Below, one piece after another: positions 37,345-51,921 of a DNA stretch of 64,000 bases. Position numbers and translations under genes: made by a program. This DNA is from Actinoplanes sp. DH11 (GTDB taxonomy: Bacteria > Actinomycetota > Actinomycetes > Mycobacteriales > Micromonosporaceae). The notes under the pieces were generated by a model. It made no database searches and had not been told where the DNA came from. It worked only from the letters and a program-made list of their open reading frames with translations. Every line of letters starts with the position of its first letter. Position 1 is the stretch's first letter. Location: the NCBI RefSeq assembly GCF_020873875.1, contig NZ_JAHWGU010000014.1, positions 62,001-126,000 on the forward strand, read 5' to 3'.

Positions 37345-40032
37345 TCAGAACAGGTCGGCCGGATCGACCTGGATGCGCACCGGCTGCGCGGCCTTGCGGG
37401 CGCTGCGCATCGCGGCCGCCTCGTGCAGCGCCCGGGCCAGGTCACCGGCCCGCGACCGGGACACCCGCAGCAGCATGCGCTCCTGGTCCTCGGCCGCCGG
37501 CACCGGCCCCAGCACCTCCGCGCCGTCCGGCAGCCGCGTCTGCCCGAGCAGGTCCGCCACCGCCGCCGCGGTCCCGGTGACGCTCGCCATCCGGGCCGCC
37601 GGCGGGAACCCCAGCTCCCGGCGCTCCGCCAGCTCCCGGGCCGCGAACCAGCCCGGATCCCAGCGCAACAACGCCTGCACCGGCGCCAGCGAACCGTCCG
37701 CCACCACGATCACCTTGCCGCCGGCCCCCGCCGGCCGGGCCAGCGCCGCCGCGTTCAACCAGCGGCGCATCGTCTCCTCGGCGGCCCGCAGATCCGACCG
37801 GCTCAGCAGCGCCCACGTGTCCAGCAACAGCACCGCGCCGTAGCCACCGCCGTCGGCCACCGGTTCCGCCCCCGGCGTCGAGACCACCACGGACGCCTCG
37901 GCGGGCACCGTGGACAGCACCTCGTCCCGCCCCGACGTGCGCACCGGCACACCCGGGAAGGCCCGGCCCAGCTCCTCGGCGGTGCGCCGGGCCCCGGTCA
38001 CCGAGGCGCGCAGGCGGCGTTCGCCGCAGGCCGGGCACGCGTACGCCGCCGAAGCGCGCCCGCACCAATGACAGACCGGCACGTCCCGCGCCCCCGGCAG
38101 GCCGAGCGGCCCGGAACAGTGCGGGCACCGCGCCGGGGTGCGGCACTCGGCACACGCCACCGCCGGCAGGTACCCCCGCCGCGGCACCTGCACGAGCACC
38201 GGCGCCGCGGCCTGCAACGCCTGCCGCGCCGTCTGCCAGGCAAGGCTGGGCAACCGCGCACTCACCGCACCCGGATCGCGCGCCAACTGCGGATCATCCC
38301 CGGTCGGCATGATCGCCGGCGACCGCCGCCGCAGCGTCCCCCGATCCGCGACGATCTCCTTGGCCCAGCCGGTCTCGAGCAGCAACTGCGCCTCACCGGT
38401 GCGCGCGAACCCGCCCGCCAGCACCGCGCAGTCGGCCAGCTGCGCCCGGGTGAGCAGCACCTCGCGGGCATGCGGGTACGGCGCCCGCGGCTCGGCGTGC
38501 ACGTCGTCCCCGTCGTCCCAGATCACCACGAGCCCCAGCCGCGGCACCGGCGCCCACATCGCGGCCCTGGTCCCGGCCACCACCGGAACCTGGTGCCGGC
38601 TGGCCGCCAGGAATCGCCGGTACCGCTCGGCGGGCCCCAGGGCCGCGTTCAGCGCGACGTGCAGCCCCGGCCCGAGCACCGCGCCGAGCGCCCGGTCCAC
38701 CCGCTCCAGATCCCGCGCGTCGGCCACCACGACGACCACACCCCGCCCGCCACGCACGGTAGCGGCCGCCGCCTCAGCGATCCGCGTCGCCCAGTCCTCC
38801 CCCGGCAGCGCCGACCAGACAGCCCGGGCCGGCCGCCCCTCCGCGAGTGCCCGCAGATAGCCGGGCCCGGTCGGATACGAATCCCAGCCACCCGCCGCAG
38901 CCACCCCCTGCCGCGGCGGCAGCGTTCTTCCCGACGCCTCGGCCCCGGACGCCCCGTCAACCTCCCCACGAGCCGCGTCACCAGCCGCAGCGTCCCGTGT
39001 CACAGCAACCGCCTCAGCAAGCCCCCCGGAACCCGCGCCACCGTCCTCGACATCAAGCCCCCCGGAACCCGCGCCACCGTCCTCGACATCAAGCCCCACA
39101 GAACCCGCACCGCCAGACGACGCACCAAGCCCCACCGAACCCGCAGCGCCGTCCTCAGCATCCTCGGCATCAATCCCTACCGAGCCCGCACCGCCAGTCG
39201 CCGCACCAAGCCCCCCGGAAGCCGCGCCGCCAGACAACGCATCAAACCCCGCGGAAGCCGCACCGCCAGACAACTCACCGAGCTTCACGGAAGCCGCGCT
39301 GCCAAGCTCAGCATCACGGGCGACCAAAGCCGCGCCGTCGAACGAGGCAGGAAGCCCCACCGCAGGAGCCGCACCGGACCGCGCCGCCGGCTCTGCTGGA
39401 GGGCCCTCGCCGGTCTCGGCCTCCCGCTGCGCGACGGCCGGAGTGGCGGCAGCAGCCGTAGTGACGGCAGCGGTAGGAGCGGCGGCGGCAGCCGGAGCGG
39501 CGGTGGTAGGAGCGATAACGTCCACCGCGCGTGCGGCAGAAGCAACAGGCGCAACAGTCACGGCCGGAGCGCCGGGGGCAGCACTAGCGGCGAGGGCGGC
39601 CGGAGCCTCGGAGGTGGCAGTAGCGGCAGCCGCAGCCGACTCGGCGGCCTTGGCCTCGACCCGTGCGTGCCGCGGCGGCACCGCCAGCCGCAGGACGTCG
39701 GCCAGGTTGCCCGCGTAACGCTGCGCCACCGCCCGCGCCAGTCGAAGGATTTCCGGGTCGAGCACCCGCTCGGGCGAGACGATCTTCTCCAGGTAGGCGA
39801 GTTTTCCGGCGTGCTCGGACGACTCCACCCGTTCCAGCAGGAACCCGCTCACCAGCTGCCCGGCGAATCGGACCTTGACCCGCACCCCCGGCTGCGCCGC
39901 CTCGTCGTCGGACGCCGCCACCAGGTAGTCGAACGCCCGGTCGAGGTGTGGCAACGGCACGTCGACACAGACGCGGGCCACCGGCAGCCTCTCGGCCGGT
40001 TCCCGCTCGCTGCGCACACCCTTGAACCCCAT
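37345..40032 (-). CDS. priA: PriA-like primosomal protein N' with long low-complexity insert
   Basis: The 895-residue actinobacterial-type PriA has an N-terminal 3'-DNA-binding domain ([20 protein letters not shown]), a helicase-like core, four paired zinc-binding motifs (CAEC, CPHC, CHWCG, CPACG) and a C-terminal domain. The Walker A region (about 406-416) reads [10 protein letters not shown] with no GKT, and the DEEH position reads WDDGDDVH, so it is probably not an ATPase, as in other actinobacterial PriA. Residues about 130-370 are an Ala/Gly/Ser-rich insert; without it the length would be about 655, the usual size. A 36-bp tandem repeat lies inside the insert. Confidence 0.9.
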   Translation of the reverse strand: MGFKGVRSEREPAERLPVARVCVDVPLPHLDRAFDYLVAASDDEAAQPGVRVKVRFAGQLVSGFLLERVESSEHAGKLAYLEKIVSPERVLDPEILRLARAVAQRYAGNLADVLRLAVPPRHARVEAKAAESAAAAATATSEAPAALAASAAPGAPAVTVAPVASAARAVDVIAPTTAAPAAAAAPTAAVTTAAAATPAVAQREAETGEGPPAEPAARSGAAPAVGLPASFDGAALVARDAELGSAASVKLGELSGGAASAGFDALSGGAASGGLGAATGGAGSVGIDAEDAEDGAAGSVGLGASSGGAGSVGLDVEDGGAGSGGLDVEDGGAGSGGLAEAVAVTRDAAAGDAARGEVDGASGAEASGRTLPPRQGVAAAGGWDSYPTGPGYLRALAEGRPARAVWSALPGEDWATRIAEAAAATVRGGRGVVVVVADARDLERVDRALGAVLGPGLHVALNAALGPAERYRRFLAASRHQVPVVAGTRAAMWAPVPRLGLVVIWDDGDDVHAEPRAPYPHAREVLLTRAQLADCAVLAGGFARTGEAQLLLETGWAKEIVADRGTLRRRSPAIMPTGDDPQLARDPGAVSARLPSLAWQTARQALQAAAPVLVQVPRRGYLPAVACAECRTPARCPHCSGPLGLPGARDVPVCHWCGRASAAYACPACGERRLRASVTGARRTAEELGRAFPGVPVRTSGRDEVLSTVPAEASVVVSTPGAEPVADGGGYGAVLLLDTWALLSRSDLRAAEETMRRWLNAAALARPAGAGGKVIVVADGSLAPVQALLRWDPGWFAARELAERRELGFPPAARMASVTGTAAAVADLLGQTRLPDGAEVLGPVPAAEDQERMLLRVSRSRAGDLARALHEAAAMRSARKAAQPVRIQVDPADLF
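39019..39090 (-). repeat. Perfect 36-bp tandem duplication inside priA
   Basis: The copies 39019-39054 and 39055-39090 are identical and encode two copies of [12 protein letters not shown] in frame. They mark slippage growth of the low-complexity insert. Confidence 0.9.
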
Positions 40033-40119
40033 CGCCGAACATTCTGCCCGGCCCCTCCGACATTCCCCCGCCGCCCAGACCAGAGGAGGGCCGACCCCGC
40101 GGCACTGAACGCGCAGAAG

Positions 40120-40192
40120 TTGATCTGCTAGCGATGCGAAATCGCTGTGATCAAGGGGCTGAAACCGCGATTTCGCATCGCTAGCAGATCAA
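40120..40192. repeat. Perfect 26-bp-arm palindrome with 21-nt loop, copy 1
   Basis: Arms at 40120-40145 and 40167-40192 are exact reverse complements, starting TTGATCTGCTAGCG; loop 40146-40166 starts TGTGATCA. It stands in the metK-priA intergenic region, downstream of the metK terminator and upstream of priA. A second copy lies at 61612-61686 in opposite orientation (18 of 21 loop bases the same after reverse complement). Nature unknown: REP-like DNA element or structured RNA. Confidence 0.93.
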
Positions 40193-40231
40193 TAACGCCC
40201 TGCGGACCCACCGCAGCGGCTCTCGGCCACC

Positions 40232-40255
40232 GAGACCGGACGCGAGACCGGACGC
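40232..40255. repeat. 12-bp tandem direct repeat
   Basis: GAGACCGGACGC occurs twice in tandem at 40232-40243 and 40244-40255, next to the metK terminator. Confidence 0.7.
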
Positions 40256-40257
40256 GA

Positions 40258-40286
40258 AAGGCCGGCACCCACCGGGTGCCGGCCTT
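40258..40286 (-). terminator. Terminator downstream of metK
   Basis: Perfect 13-bp arms AAGGCCGGCACCC / GGGTGCCGGCCTT with a 3-nt loop, 15 bp after the metK stop. Ends the transcript that includes metK before priA. Confidence 0.85.
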
Positions 40287-40301
40287 CACCTGCGAACCAG
40301 C

Positions 40302-41492
<1,191 letters not shown>

Positions 41493-41530
41493 GGTGCTCC
41501 TCAGATTTGTCGAATACAACGTAACGCGGA

Positions 41531-41536
41531 AGTCTA
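41531..41536 (-). promoter_or_regulatory. Candidate -10 (TAGACT) for metK
   Basis: TAGACT on the minus strand directly follows the coaBC stop and would give a leader of about 30 nt ending in the GAGGAG ribosome-binding site. No good -35 is seen. Confidence 0.4.
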
Positions 41537-41537
41537 G

Positions 41538-42755
41538 TCAGCCGCGCCGAGCGTGACCGACCTGGGCGTCCAGGCGTGCCACCACGTGGTCCAAAATCAT
41601 ATCCGCCACATCATCTTTGGGGAGTTCCCCGAAGATCGCGGTCGATCCGTCGGCGCCCAGCAGGGTGACCGTGTTCCGGTCCTGCCCGAACACCAGTTCC
41701 GGGCCCACCTCGTTAACGACGATCAGGTCGGCGCGTTTCTTCACCAGTTTCGCGCGTGCGTGCTCCAGCGCGTCGTGGGTTTCCGCGGCGAAGGCGACGA
41801 GGATCTGCCCGGGACGCTTCGCCGCACCCAGTTCGGCGGCGATGTCCGGGTTCGTGGTCAGGGTGATCGGGTCCGGCGTACCGCCGTCGCTCTTCTTGAT
41901 CTTCTGGGCCGCGACCGTCTCGGGCCGGAAGTCGGCCGGCGCCGCCGCCATCACCACCGCGTCCGCCGCCGCGAACGCCTCGACGGTCGCCTTGCGCAGC
42001 TCCTCGGTGGTGCCGACCCGCACGAGGTCGGCGCCGGCCGGGTCGGGCAGCGACACGTTCGCCGACACGAGGGTCACCTGGGCGCCACGGGCCAGCGCGG
42101 CGCGGGCCAGCGCGTACCCCTGCTTGCCGGAGCTGCGGTTGCCGAGGAAACGGACCGGGTCCAGCGGCTCGCGCGTCCCACCGGCGGTGACCACCAGGTG
42201 CCGCCCGGCAAGATCAAGGTCAGGACCCCGGCGGTGTACGCGCAACGCGTACTCGAAGATCGCCGCGGGATCCGGCAGCCGCCCCTTCCCGGTGTCCTTG
42301 CCGGTGAGCCGCCCGACCGCCGGCTCGATCACGATCGCCCCGCGCTCGCGGAGGGTCGCCACGTTCGCCCGGGTGGCCGGGTTCTCCCACATCTCGGTGT
42401 GCATGGCCGGCGCGTAGACGATCGGGCAGGTCGCCGTGAGCAGCGTGTTGGTGAGCAGGTCGTCGGCGATGCCGTGGGCCGCCTTGGCCAGGATGTCCGC
42501 GGTGGCCGGCGCGACCACGACGAGTTCGGCGGCCCGGCCGATCCGCACGTGCGGCACCTCGTGCGCGTCGTCGAAGACCTCGGTGGCGACCGGCCGGCCG
42601 GAGAGCGCGGCCCAGGTCGGCTCGCCGACGAACTTGAGCGCGGCCGCGGTCGGCACCACGCGCACGCCGTGCCCCGACTCGGTGAACAGGCGCAGCAGCT
42701 CACACGCCTTGTAAGCGGCGATGCCACCGCAGACACCCAGGACGACCTCGGTCAC
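41538..42755 (-). CDS. coaBC: Phosphopantothenoylcysteine decarboxylase / synthetase
   Basis: The 405-residue fusion (Dfp) performs two steps of coenzyme A synthesis. The N-terminal flavin-dependent CoaC has GVCGGIAAYKACEL, PATADILAKAAHG and PAMHTEMWENPAT; the C-terminal CoaB has TAGGTREPLDPVRFLGNRSS and AAPADFRP. GTG 42755 with GAGGTG upstream. Follows rpoZ after a hairpin. Confidence 0.97.
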   Translation of the reverse strand: MTEVVLGVCGGIAAYKACELLRLFTESGHGVRVVPTAAALKFVGEPTWAALSGRPVATEVFDDAHEVPHVRIGRAAELVVVAPATADILAKAAHGIADDLLTNTLLTATCPIVYAPAMHTEMWENPATRANVATLRERGAIVIEPAVGRLTGKDTGKGRLPDPAAIFEYALRVHRRGPDLDLAGRHLVVTAGGTREPLDPVRFLGNRSSGKQGYALARAALARGAQVTLVSANVSLPDPAGADLVRVGTTEELRKATVEAFAAADAVVMAAAPADFRPETVAAQKIKKSDGGTPDPITLTTNPDIAAELGAAKRPGQILVAFAAETHDALEHARAKLVKKRADLIVVNEVGPELVFGQDRNTVTLLGADGSTAIFGELPKDDVADMILDHVVARLDAQVGHARRG

Positions 42756-42791
42756 GCACGCACCTCGTCAGAGCGGTTGGTCAAAGCAAGC

Positions 42792-42823
42792 GATCCCGCG
42801 CCCAAGATGCGGGACGCGGGATC
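42792..42823. terminator. Hairpin between rpoZ and coaBC
   Basis: Perfect 9-bp arms GATCCCGCG / CGCGGGATC with a 14-nt loop; an alternative inner pairing also exists. It may reduce read-through from rpoZ into coaBC. Confidence 0.5.
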
Positions 42824-42842
42824 ATCATGGTGGATCGGCGGA

Positions 42843-43106
42843 TTACGGGTTGTCGGTGGGCTCGGCCGTCAGCAGGCCGGCGTTGATCTCCCGCATCGCG
42901 ATGGAGAGCGGCTTCTCCTGGGGGGTGGTCTCGACCAGCGGGCCGACGTATTCCAGGAGGCCCTCGCCGAGCTGGCTGTAGTACGCGTTGACCTGGCGGG
43001 CGCGCTTGGCCGCGAAGATCACCAGCGAGTACTTCGACGAGGTCTTGTCCAGCAGCTCGTCGATCGGCGGGTTGGTGATGCCTTCGGGGTTCGCGATGGT
43101 TCCCAC
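42843..43106 (-). CDS. rpoZ: RNA polymerase omega subunit
   Basis: The 87-residue small subunit aids beta-prime folding. [32 protein letters not shown] is the omega core. GTG 43106 with AAGGAAG upstream, 14 bp after gmk. The gmk-rpoZ order is typical. Confidence 0.97.
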   Translation of the reverse strand: MGTIANPEGITNPPIDELLDKTSSKYSLVIFAAKRARQVNAYYSQLGEGLLEYVGPLVETTPQEKPLSIAMREINAGLLTAEPTDNP

Positions 43107-43120
43107 TTGTGTCTGCTTCC

Positions 43121-43726
43121 TTAATGCTCGAGGACTTGAGCGGACGCTAAGCTCGATGAACCGAGCAATCCTACCAGCTCATCGGCGGCGCGCTCGACGA
43201 AGTCGTTCACCACGGTGACGTCGAACTCGGCCTCGGCGGCCAGTTCCTCGTCCGCGTGGGCCAGCCGGCGCTTGATCGTCTCGGCGTCGTCGGTGCCCCG
43301 GCCGATCAGGCGGCGCTGGAGCTCATCGACACTCGGTGGAGCCAGGAAGACCAGCTGGGCCTCCGGCATCGCGGCACGGACCTGCCGGGCGCCCTGCAGG
43401 TCGATCTTCAACAGAACGGGCCGGCCCTGCTGGAGCCAGCCCTCGACCTGCGCCCGGGGCGTGCCGTAGAGGTTGCCCGCGAACTCCGCCCACTCCAGCA
43501 GCTGATCACCGTCGATCAGGCGCTGGAACTCGGTGCGGTTCACGAAGTGATAATGCTCGCCGTCGGTCTCGTAGTCCCGTTTCTTTCGGGTCGTGACCGA
43601 AACGGACAACCTGATCCAAGGCGAGCGCGCCCGGATCAGCTCGATCACACTGTCCTTTCCGACCCCTGAGGGGCCGGAAAGAACAGTGAGGCGGGCTGCC
43701 GGGCGCGCGTCGTCATCCATGCTCAC
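43121..43726 (-). CDS. gmk: Guanylate kinase
   Basis: The 201-residue enzyme phosphorylates GMP. P-loop [13 protein letters not shown]-binding [19 protein letters not shown] and YGTP are present. Start GTG 43726 or ATG 43720 (VSM). A TGTAGT box is about 8 nt upstream of the GTG, so a leaderless start is possible. Confidence 0.97.
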   Translation of the reverse strand: MSMDDDARPAARLTVLSGPSGVGKDSVIELIRARSPWIRLSVSVTTRKKRDYETDGEHYHFVNRTEFQRLIDGDQLLEWAEFAGNLYGTPRAQVEGWLQQGRPVLLKIDLQGARQVRAAMPEAQLVFLAPPSVDELQRRLIGRGTDDAETIKRRLAHADEELAAEAEFDVTVVNDFVERAADELVGLLGSSSLASAQVLEH

Positions 43727-43752
43727 GGCTCATTACTACACGAGCCGATGAG

Positions 43753-44070
43753 TCAGTTCGCAGCGAACTCCCCCAGGAGGGCCTTGCGCTGCTGGTCGCC
43801 AAGACCCCGGAGCCGGCGGCTCTCAGCGATCTTGAGCTTCTCCATGATCTGGGTCGCCCGGATCTTGCCGATGCCCGGCAGCGCCTGAAGCACGGCCGAA
43901 ACCTTCAGCTTGCCGACGACCTCATCGGCCTCCGCGCGGTCGAGCACGGCGGCGAGGGTGGTCTTGCCGGACTTGAGCTGTTCCTTCAGCTCAGCCCGAG
44001 CCTTGCGAACTTCCGCGGCCTTCTCCAGCGCAGCTTGGCGCTGTTCGGGGCTCAGTGACGGGAGCGGCAC
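43753..44070 (-). CDS. mihF: Actinobacterial integration host factor
   Basis: The 105-residue nucleoid protein has the mIHF core VSAVLQALPGIGKIRATQIMEKLKIAESRRLRGLG, a helix-two-turn-helix DNA-binding fold, and a charged N-terminal helix. GTG 44070 with GAGGAG upstream. Sits between pyrF and gmk as in other actinobacteria. Confidence 0.96.
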   Translation of the reverse strand: MPLPSLSPEQRQAALEKAAEVRKARAELKEQLKSGKTTLAAVLDRAEADEVVGKLKVSAVLQALPGIGKIRATQIMEKLKIAESRRLRGLGDQQRKALLGEFAAN

Positions 44071-44254
44071 CAGTTCTCCTCAGGTCCCTCACGCGGCGGT
44101 AGTTCATACCGGCGCTTTGCGTGAAACGTGGTGTGCCAAGGAACCAAAGGGGCATGTGGTTCCCGGCGCGGGGAAAACTAGCGGTCAACGGCGCTTTCGG
44201 CAACGTGGGGGTACCCCGCGAACCGCTCTTCGACACCCTGCTACGCAGGCCGTT

Positions 44255-45085
44255 TCACCCGAGCGCGGCGCGACAGTCGTCACGAACACGCTCCGCCGCG
44301 GCCCGGAGATCACTACTCTGCGGACCCGCCGCGAGGACTTCGCGTGAGTACGAGGGCAATACGTTCCGCAGGCTCTCGCCGAAGACCGCGCGCAGGTCGG
44401 AGGGCGTCGCACCCTGCGCGCCAAGGCCCGGAGCGAGCAGCGGGCCGTTCACCGCGGAGAGGTCGTGGCCGGTCTCGCCGATCGTCGCGCCGACCACGAG
44501 CCCGAGGCTGCCGAGCGGCTGCGCACCCGCGTTGACCTGGGAAATCTCGTCGATGATCGTCTGCGCGACGGTTTTTCCGTCCGGTCCGACGGCGTGCTGG
44601 ACGGCCGGGCCCTCGGGGTTCGAGGTCAGGGCGAGGACGAAGACTCCGCCGCCGTTCGCGGCCGCCAGGTCGAACGCGGGCCGCAGCGAGCCGACGCCAA
44701 GATAGGGACTCACAGTAATCGCGTCGGCACAGAGAGAACTCGCCGGATCCAGATACGCGGACGCGTACGCGGCCATCGTCGAGCCGATGTCGCCACGTTT
44801 CACGTCAAGCAGGACGAGCGCGCCGGCCTCTCGGGACTGTCGGATAGTTGACTCAAGAATCGCGACACCACGTGACCCAAATCTCTCAAAAAACGCGGAC
44901 TGTGGTTTCAGAACAGCCACCCGATCGGCCAGCGCGTCGACCACCGTACGGGCGAAGCGTTCCAGGCCGGCGAGGTCGTCGGAGAGGCCCCAGCGGGCGA
45001 GCAGAGAGGCGTGCGGGTCGATGCCGACGCAGAGCGGACCACGCTCCGCCACGGCCGCGTGGAGGCGTTCGCCGAAGGTCTCCAT
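44255..45085 (-). CDS. pyrF: Orotidine 5'-phosphate decarboxylase (type 2)
   Basis: The 276-residue TIM barrel catalyses the last step of UMP synthesis. CVGIDPHASLL and the catalytic LLDVKRGDIGSTM identify the PyrF type 2 family. Last pyr gene of the operon, 20 bp after bioA. Confidence 0.97.
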   Translation of the reverse strand: METFGERLHAAVAERGPLCVGIDPHASLLARWGLSDDLAGLERFARTVVDALADRVAVLKPQSAFFERFGSRGVAILESTIRQSREAGALVLLDVKRGDIGSTMAAYASAYLDPASSLCADAITVSPYLGVGSLRPAFDLAAANGGGVFVLALTSNPEGPAVQHAVGPDGKTVAQTIIDEISQVNAGAQPLGSLGLVVGATIGETGHDLSAVNGPLLAPGLGAQGATPSDLRAVFGESLRNVLPSYSREVLAAGPQSSDLRAAAERVRDDCRAALG

Positions 45086-45105
45086 CGAAATTTCCTTCTT
45101 CCGTG

Positions 45106-46425
45106 TCAGGTAGCTTGCACCGCGGCGATGATCCCCGCGGTAATGCGGTCCACGTCCGCGTCGTCCGCCACGTAGGGCGGCATCGTGTAGATCAGATCCC
45201 GGAACGGCCGCAACCAGACCCCCTCGGCCACGGCGGCCGAGGTCGCGCGCGCCATGTCCACCGGATGATCGAGCTGCACCACGCCTATCGCACCGAGCAC
45301 GCGGACGTCAGCGACCCCGCGCGCCTCGCGCAGCGGCGCCAGGCCGTCCCGCAGCCGGCTTTCGATGCGGGGTACGCGCTCCGCCCACCCGCCGCCCCGC
45401 AGCAGCTCCAGCGAGGCGTTCGCCACGGCACAGGCGAGCGGGTTCCCCATGAAGGTCGGGCCGTGCGCGAGTCCGCCGCCCTCGCCCGCCGAGATCGCCG
45501 ACGCCACCTCCGGCGTGCACAGGGTCGCCGCCAGGGTCAGGTACCCACCGGTGAGCGCCTTGCCGAGGCACATGATGTCCGGGCTGACCCCGGCGTGATC
45601 GGCGCCGAAGAACCGCCCGGTACGCCCGAAGCCGGTGGCGATCTCGTCGAAGATCAGGAAGATCCCGTGCGCGGCGGTCGCCTCCCGCAGCACCCGCAGG
45701 TACTCCGGGTGGTGGAAGCGCATCCCGCCGGCGCCCTGCACGACCGGCTCCACGATCACCGCGGCCAGCTCGTCCGCGTGCCGCCCGATCAGGTCGGTGA
45801 GCGCGGTCGCGTAGTCCGGGTCGTACTCGGCCGGCGGCACGTCCGCGAAGACCTGCGCCGGCAGCACCCCGGTCCAGAGCGCGTGCATCCCGCCGACCGG
45901 GTCACAGACGCTCATCGGGTGGAACGTGTCGCCGTGGTACCCGCCTCGCCAGGTCGCCAGCCGCTGCCGGCCGGGACGCCCCAGGGCCCGCTGGGCCTGC
46001 AGCGCCATCTTGATCGCCACCTCGACACCGACCGAGCCGGAATCGCAGAGGAAGACGTGCTCCAGACCCGGCGGGGTGAGCTCGACCAGGGTGGTGGCCA
46101 GGCGGATCGCCGGCTCGTGGGTGAGCCCGCCGAACATCACGTGGCTCATCCGGCCGGCCTGCTCGGCGAGCGCCGCGTCCAGCGCCGGGTGCCGGTACCC
46201 GTGGATCGCCGCCCACCAGGACGACATCCCGTCGACCAGCTCCCGGCCGTCGGCCAGCCGCAGCCGCACCCCTGCCGCGCTCTCCACGAGGTACGGGTCG
46301 GTGCGGCCGGGCATCGGGCCGTACGGGTGCCAGACGTGCGCCCGGTCCAGCGCTGCCAGATCCGGTGCCGGCAGGTCCGGCCCCGGCAGGCCGGGCGCGA
46401 GCGGGTCGCGCCCGTCCCCGGTCAT
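45106..46425 (-). CDS. bioA: Adenosylmethionine-8-amino-7-oxononanoate aminotransferase
   Basis: The 439-residue class III PLP aminotransferase of biotin synthesis has [41 protein letters not shown], the PLP aspartate in [13 protein letters not shown] and lysine in [13 protein letters not shown] 46425 overlaps the pyrD stop (ATGA). Its place inside the pyr operon, away from other bio genes, is unusual and would bring it under PyrR control. Confidence 0.95.
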   Translation of the reverse strand: MTGDGRDPLAPGLPGPDLPAPDLAALDRAHVWHPYGPMPGRTDPYLVESAAGVRLRLADGRELVDGMSSWWAAIHGYRHPALDAALAEQAGRMSHVMFGGLTHEPAIRLATTLVELTPPGLEHVFLCDSGSVGVEVAIKMALQAQRALGRPGRQRLATWRGGYHGDTFHPMSVCDPVGGMHALWTGVLPAQVFADVPPAEYDPDYATALTDLIGRHADELAAVIVEPVVQGAGGMRFHHPEYLRVLREATAAHGIFLIFDEIATGFGRTGRFFGADHAGVSPDIMCLGKALTGGYLTLAATLCTPEVASAISAGEGGGLAHGPTFMGNPLACAVANASLELLRGGGWAERVPRIESRLRDGLAPLREARGVADVRVLGAIGVVQLDHPVDMARATSAAVAEGVWLRPFRDLIYTMPPYVADDADVDRITAGIIAAVQAT

Positions 46426-47446
46426 CGTGCGCGGTGGGAGCGGACCGGCCGGGCGCCCCGGGCGACCGCTCGGACCAGTTCCGGCCCCCGGTAGATGAAC
46501 CCGCTGTAGAGCTGCACCAGCGAGGCGCCGGCGTCCAGCAGCCGGGAGGCGTCGTCGACCGACATGATGCCGCCGACCCCGATGATCGGCAGCCGGCCGC
46601 CGGTCTCGTCGTGCACGAACTTCACCACCTGCCGGGCCCGCTCGGTGAGCGGCCGGCCGGAGAGTCCGCCGGCCTCGCCCGCGAGGTGCTGGTCGGCGTC
46701 GTCGATGCCGTCCCGGGACAGCGTGGTGTTCGTCGCGATCAGCCCGGCCGCGCCGTGCCGCAGGCAGACCTCGAGCAGTTCGGCGATGGCCGCCTCGGTC
46801 AGGTCCGGCGCGATCTTCACCAGCACCGGCACCGGGCCGCTCAGCGCCTTCAGCAGGCCTGCGATCGCGTCGGAGTCCTGGAGCTTGCGCAGCCCGGGCG
46901 TGTTCGGCGACGACACGTTGACCGCGATGTAGTCGGCGAAGGGGTGCAGCAGCCGGTACGAGGTCAGGTAGTCCTCGACCGCCTCCTCCAGCGGCGTCAC
47001 CTTGGACTTGCCGAGCGAGATGCCCAGCGGCACGTCCAGTGTGCCGAGGGCCGCCAGCCGGTCGGCCAGGGCGGCCGCGCCGAGGTTGTTGAACCCCATC
47101 CGGTTGATGATCGCCTCGGAGCCCTTGAGCCGGAACAGCCGCGGCCGGTCGTTGCCGGGCTGCGGCTTCGCGGTGACCGTGCCGACCTCGACGAAGCCGA
47201 AGCCGAGCGCCGGCCAGGCCGGCAACGCGATCCCGTTCTTGTCCATCCCGGCGGCCAGGCCGACCCGGTTGGGGAACCGGACGCCGAACGCCTCCACCGG
47301 TGCCGCGAAGGCGTACCGGCGGCGCAACGCGGCGAGCGCCGGGGCGGGCAGCGCGGCGAGCCGGTTCAGCGTCCACTCGTGGGCGTGCTCGGCGTCGCCG
47401 CCGCCCAGCCGGAACAGGACCGGCCGGACGGCGTCGTCGAACAGCT

Positions 47447-47450
<4 letters not shown>
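46422..47450 (-). CDS. pyrD: Dihydroorotate dehydrogenase, quinone type
   Basis: The 342-residue class 2 FMN enzyme works at the membrane with quinone. [34 protein letters not shown] and [11 protein letters not shown] are present, with the N-terminal membrane-facing extension of this class. GTG 47450 overlaps the carB stop (GTGA). Confidence 0.96.
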
Positions 47451-50764
<3,314 letters not shown>

Positions 50765-50769
50765 GGGTG

Positions 50770-51921
50770 TCAGCCCTTCTTTTCCACAAGCTCGACGAAC
50801 CTGTCAAAGAGGTAGTCGGCGTCGTGCGGGCCGGCGGCGGCCTCGGGGTGGTACTGGACGGTGAAGGCGGGCACCTCGATGCCGCGCAGGCCCTCGACCA
50901 CGTTGTCGTTGAGGCACACGTGCGAGACCTCGACACCGCCGAAGTCCGTGTCGATCACGGTGTTCAGCGGGGCGTCCACGGCGAAACCGTGGTTGTGGCT
51001 GGTCACCTCGACCTTGCCGGTGGTCTTGTCGAGCACCGGCTGGTTGATGCCGCGGTGGCCGTACCCCAGCTTGTAGGTGCCGAAGCCGAGCGCGCGGCCG
51101 AGGATCTGGCTGCCGAAGCAGATGCCGAAGAGCGGCATCTCCCGGCGCATCACCTCACGGGCGAGCGCGACGGGTCCGTCCGCGGTCGCCGGGTCGCCGG
51201 GACCGGGCGAGAAGAACACCGCGTCCGGGCTGACCGCCAGCATGTCCTCGATCGAGGTGGACGCCGGGAAGATGTGCGTGGTGACACCGCGCTCGGCGAG
51301 CCTGCGGGCCACGTTGCGCTTGATGCCCAGGTCCAGCGCGGCGACCGTGTAACGGTGCTCGCCCTCGGCCTTGACGGTGTACAGATCCGGCGTCGTGACC
51401 TGCGCGGAGAGGTCGGCGCCGACCATCTGCGGCGCGGCCTTGACCCGCTCCAGCAGCGACTGCGGGTCGAGGTCCACCGAGGAGATGCCGACCCGCATGG
51501 CGCCACGCTCGCGCAGGTGGCGGGTGAGCGCGCGGGTGTCGACGCCGCTGATGCCGACGACGCCCTCGGCGGCCAGGCGCTCACCCAGGTCGCCCTGCGA
51601 GCGCCAGTTCGACGGGCGGCGGGCGGGGTCGCGGACCACGTAACCGGCGACCCAGATCCGGTCGGACTCGTCGTCCTCGTCGTTGACGCCGGTGTTGCCG
51701 ATCTGCGGTGCGGTCTGCACCACGACCTGGCGGTGGTACGACGGGTCGGTGAGCGTCTCCTGGTATCCGGTCATGCCGGTGGTGAACACCGCCTCGCCGA
51801 AGGTCTCCCCCACCGCGCCGTAGGCGTCGCCGGTGAAGGTGCGCCCGTCCTCGAGTACAAGAATCGCTGAGCTGCCAGGGCGGCTTCGCCGCAATCCCGC
51901 AAGATCGTTAGAGAGAGTCAC
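50770..51921 (-). CDS. carA: Carbamoyl-phosphate synthase small subunit
   Basis: The 383-residue glutaminase subunit has a class I amidotransferase nucleophile in [15 protein letters not shown] and His/Glu in HPEAAAG. GTG 51921 overlaps the pyrC stop (GTGA). Confidence 0.98.
   Translation of the reverse strand: MTLSNDLAGLRRSRPGSSAILVLEDGRTFTGDAYGAVGETFGEAVFTTGMTGYQETLTDPSYHRQVVVQTAPQIGNTGVNDEDDESDRIWVAGYVVRDPARRPSNWRSQGDLGERLAAEGVVGISGVDTRALTRHLRERGAMRVGISSVDLDPQSLLERVKAAPQMVGADLSAQVTTPDLYTVKAEGEHRYTVAALDLGIKRNVARRLAERGVTTHIFPASTSIEDMLAVSPDAVFFSPGPGDPATADGPVALAREVMRREMPLFGICFGSQILGRALGFGTYKLGYGHRGINQPVLDKTTGKVEVTSHNHGFAVDAPLNTVIDTDFGGVEVSHVCLNDNVVEGLRGIEVPAFTVQYHPEAAAGPHDADYLFDRFVELVEKKG

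Noticed and set aside
37258-40131. 957-codon open frame opposite priA
   Set aside because: Antisense to priA; translation is Arg/Pro/His-rich without domains, while the minus strand encodes complete PriA motifs.
41493-41537. SAM riboswitch upstream of metK
   Set aside because: The spacer to coaBC is 45 bp, too short for a known SAM aptamer, and none of the conserved motifs is seen.
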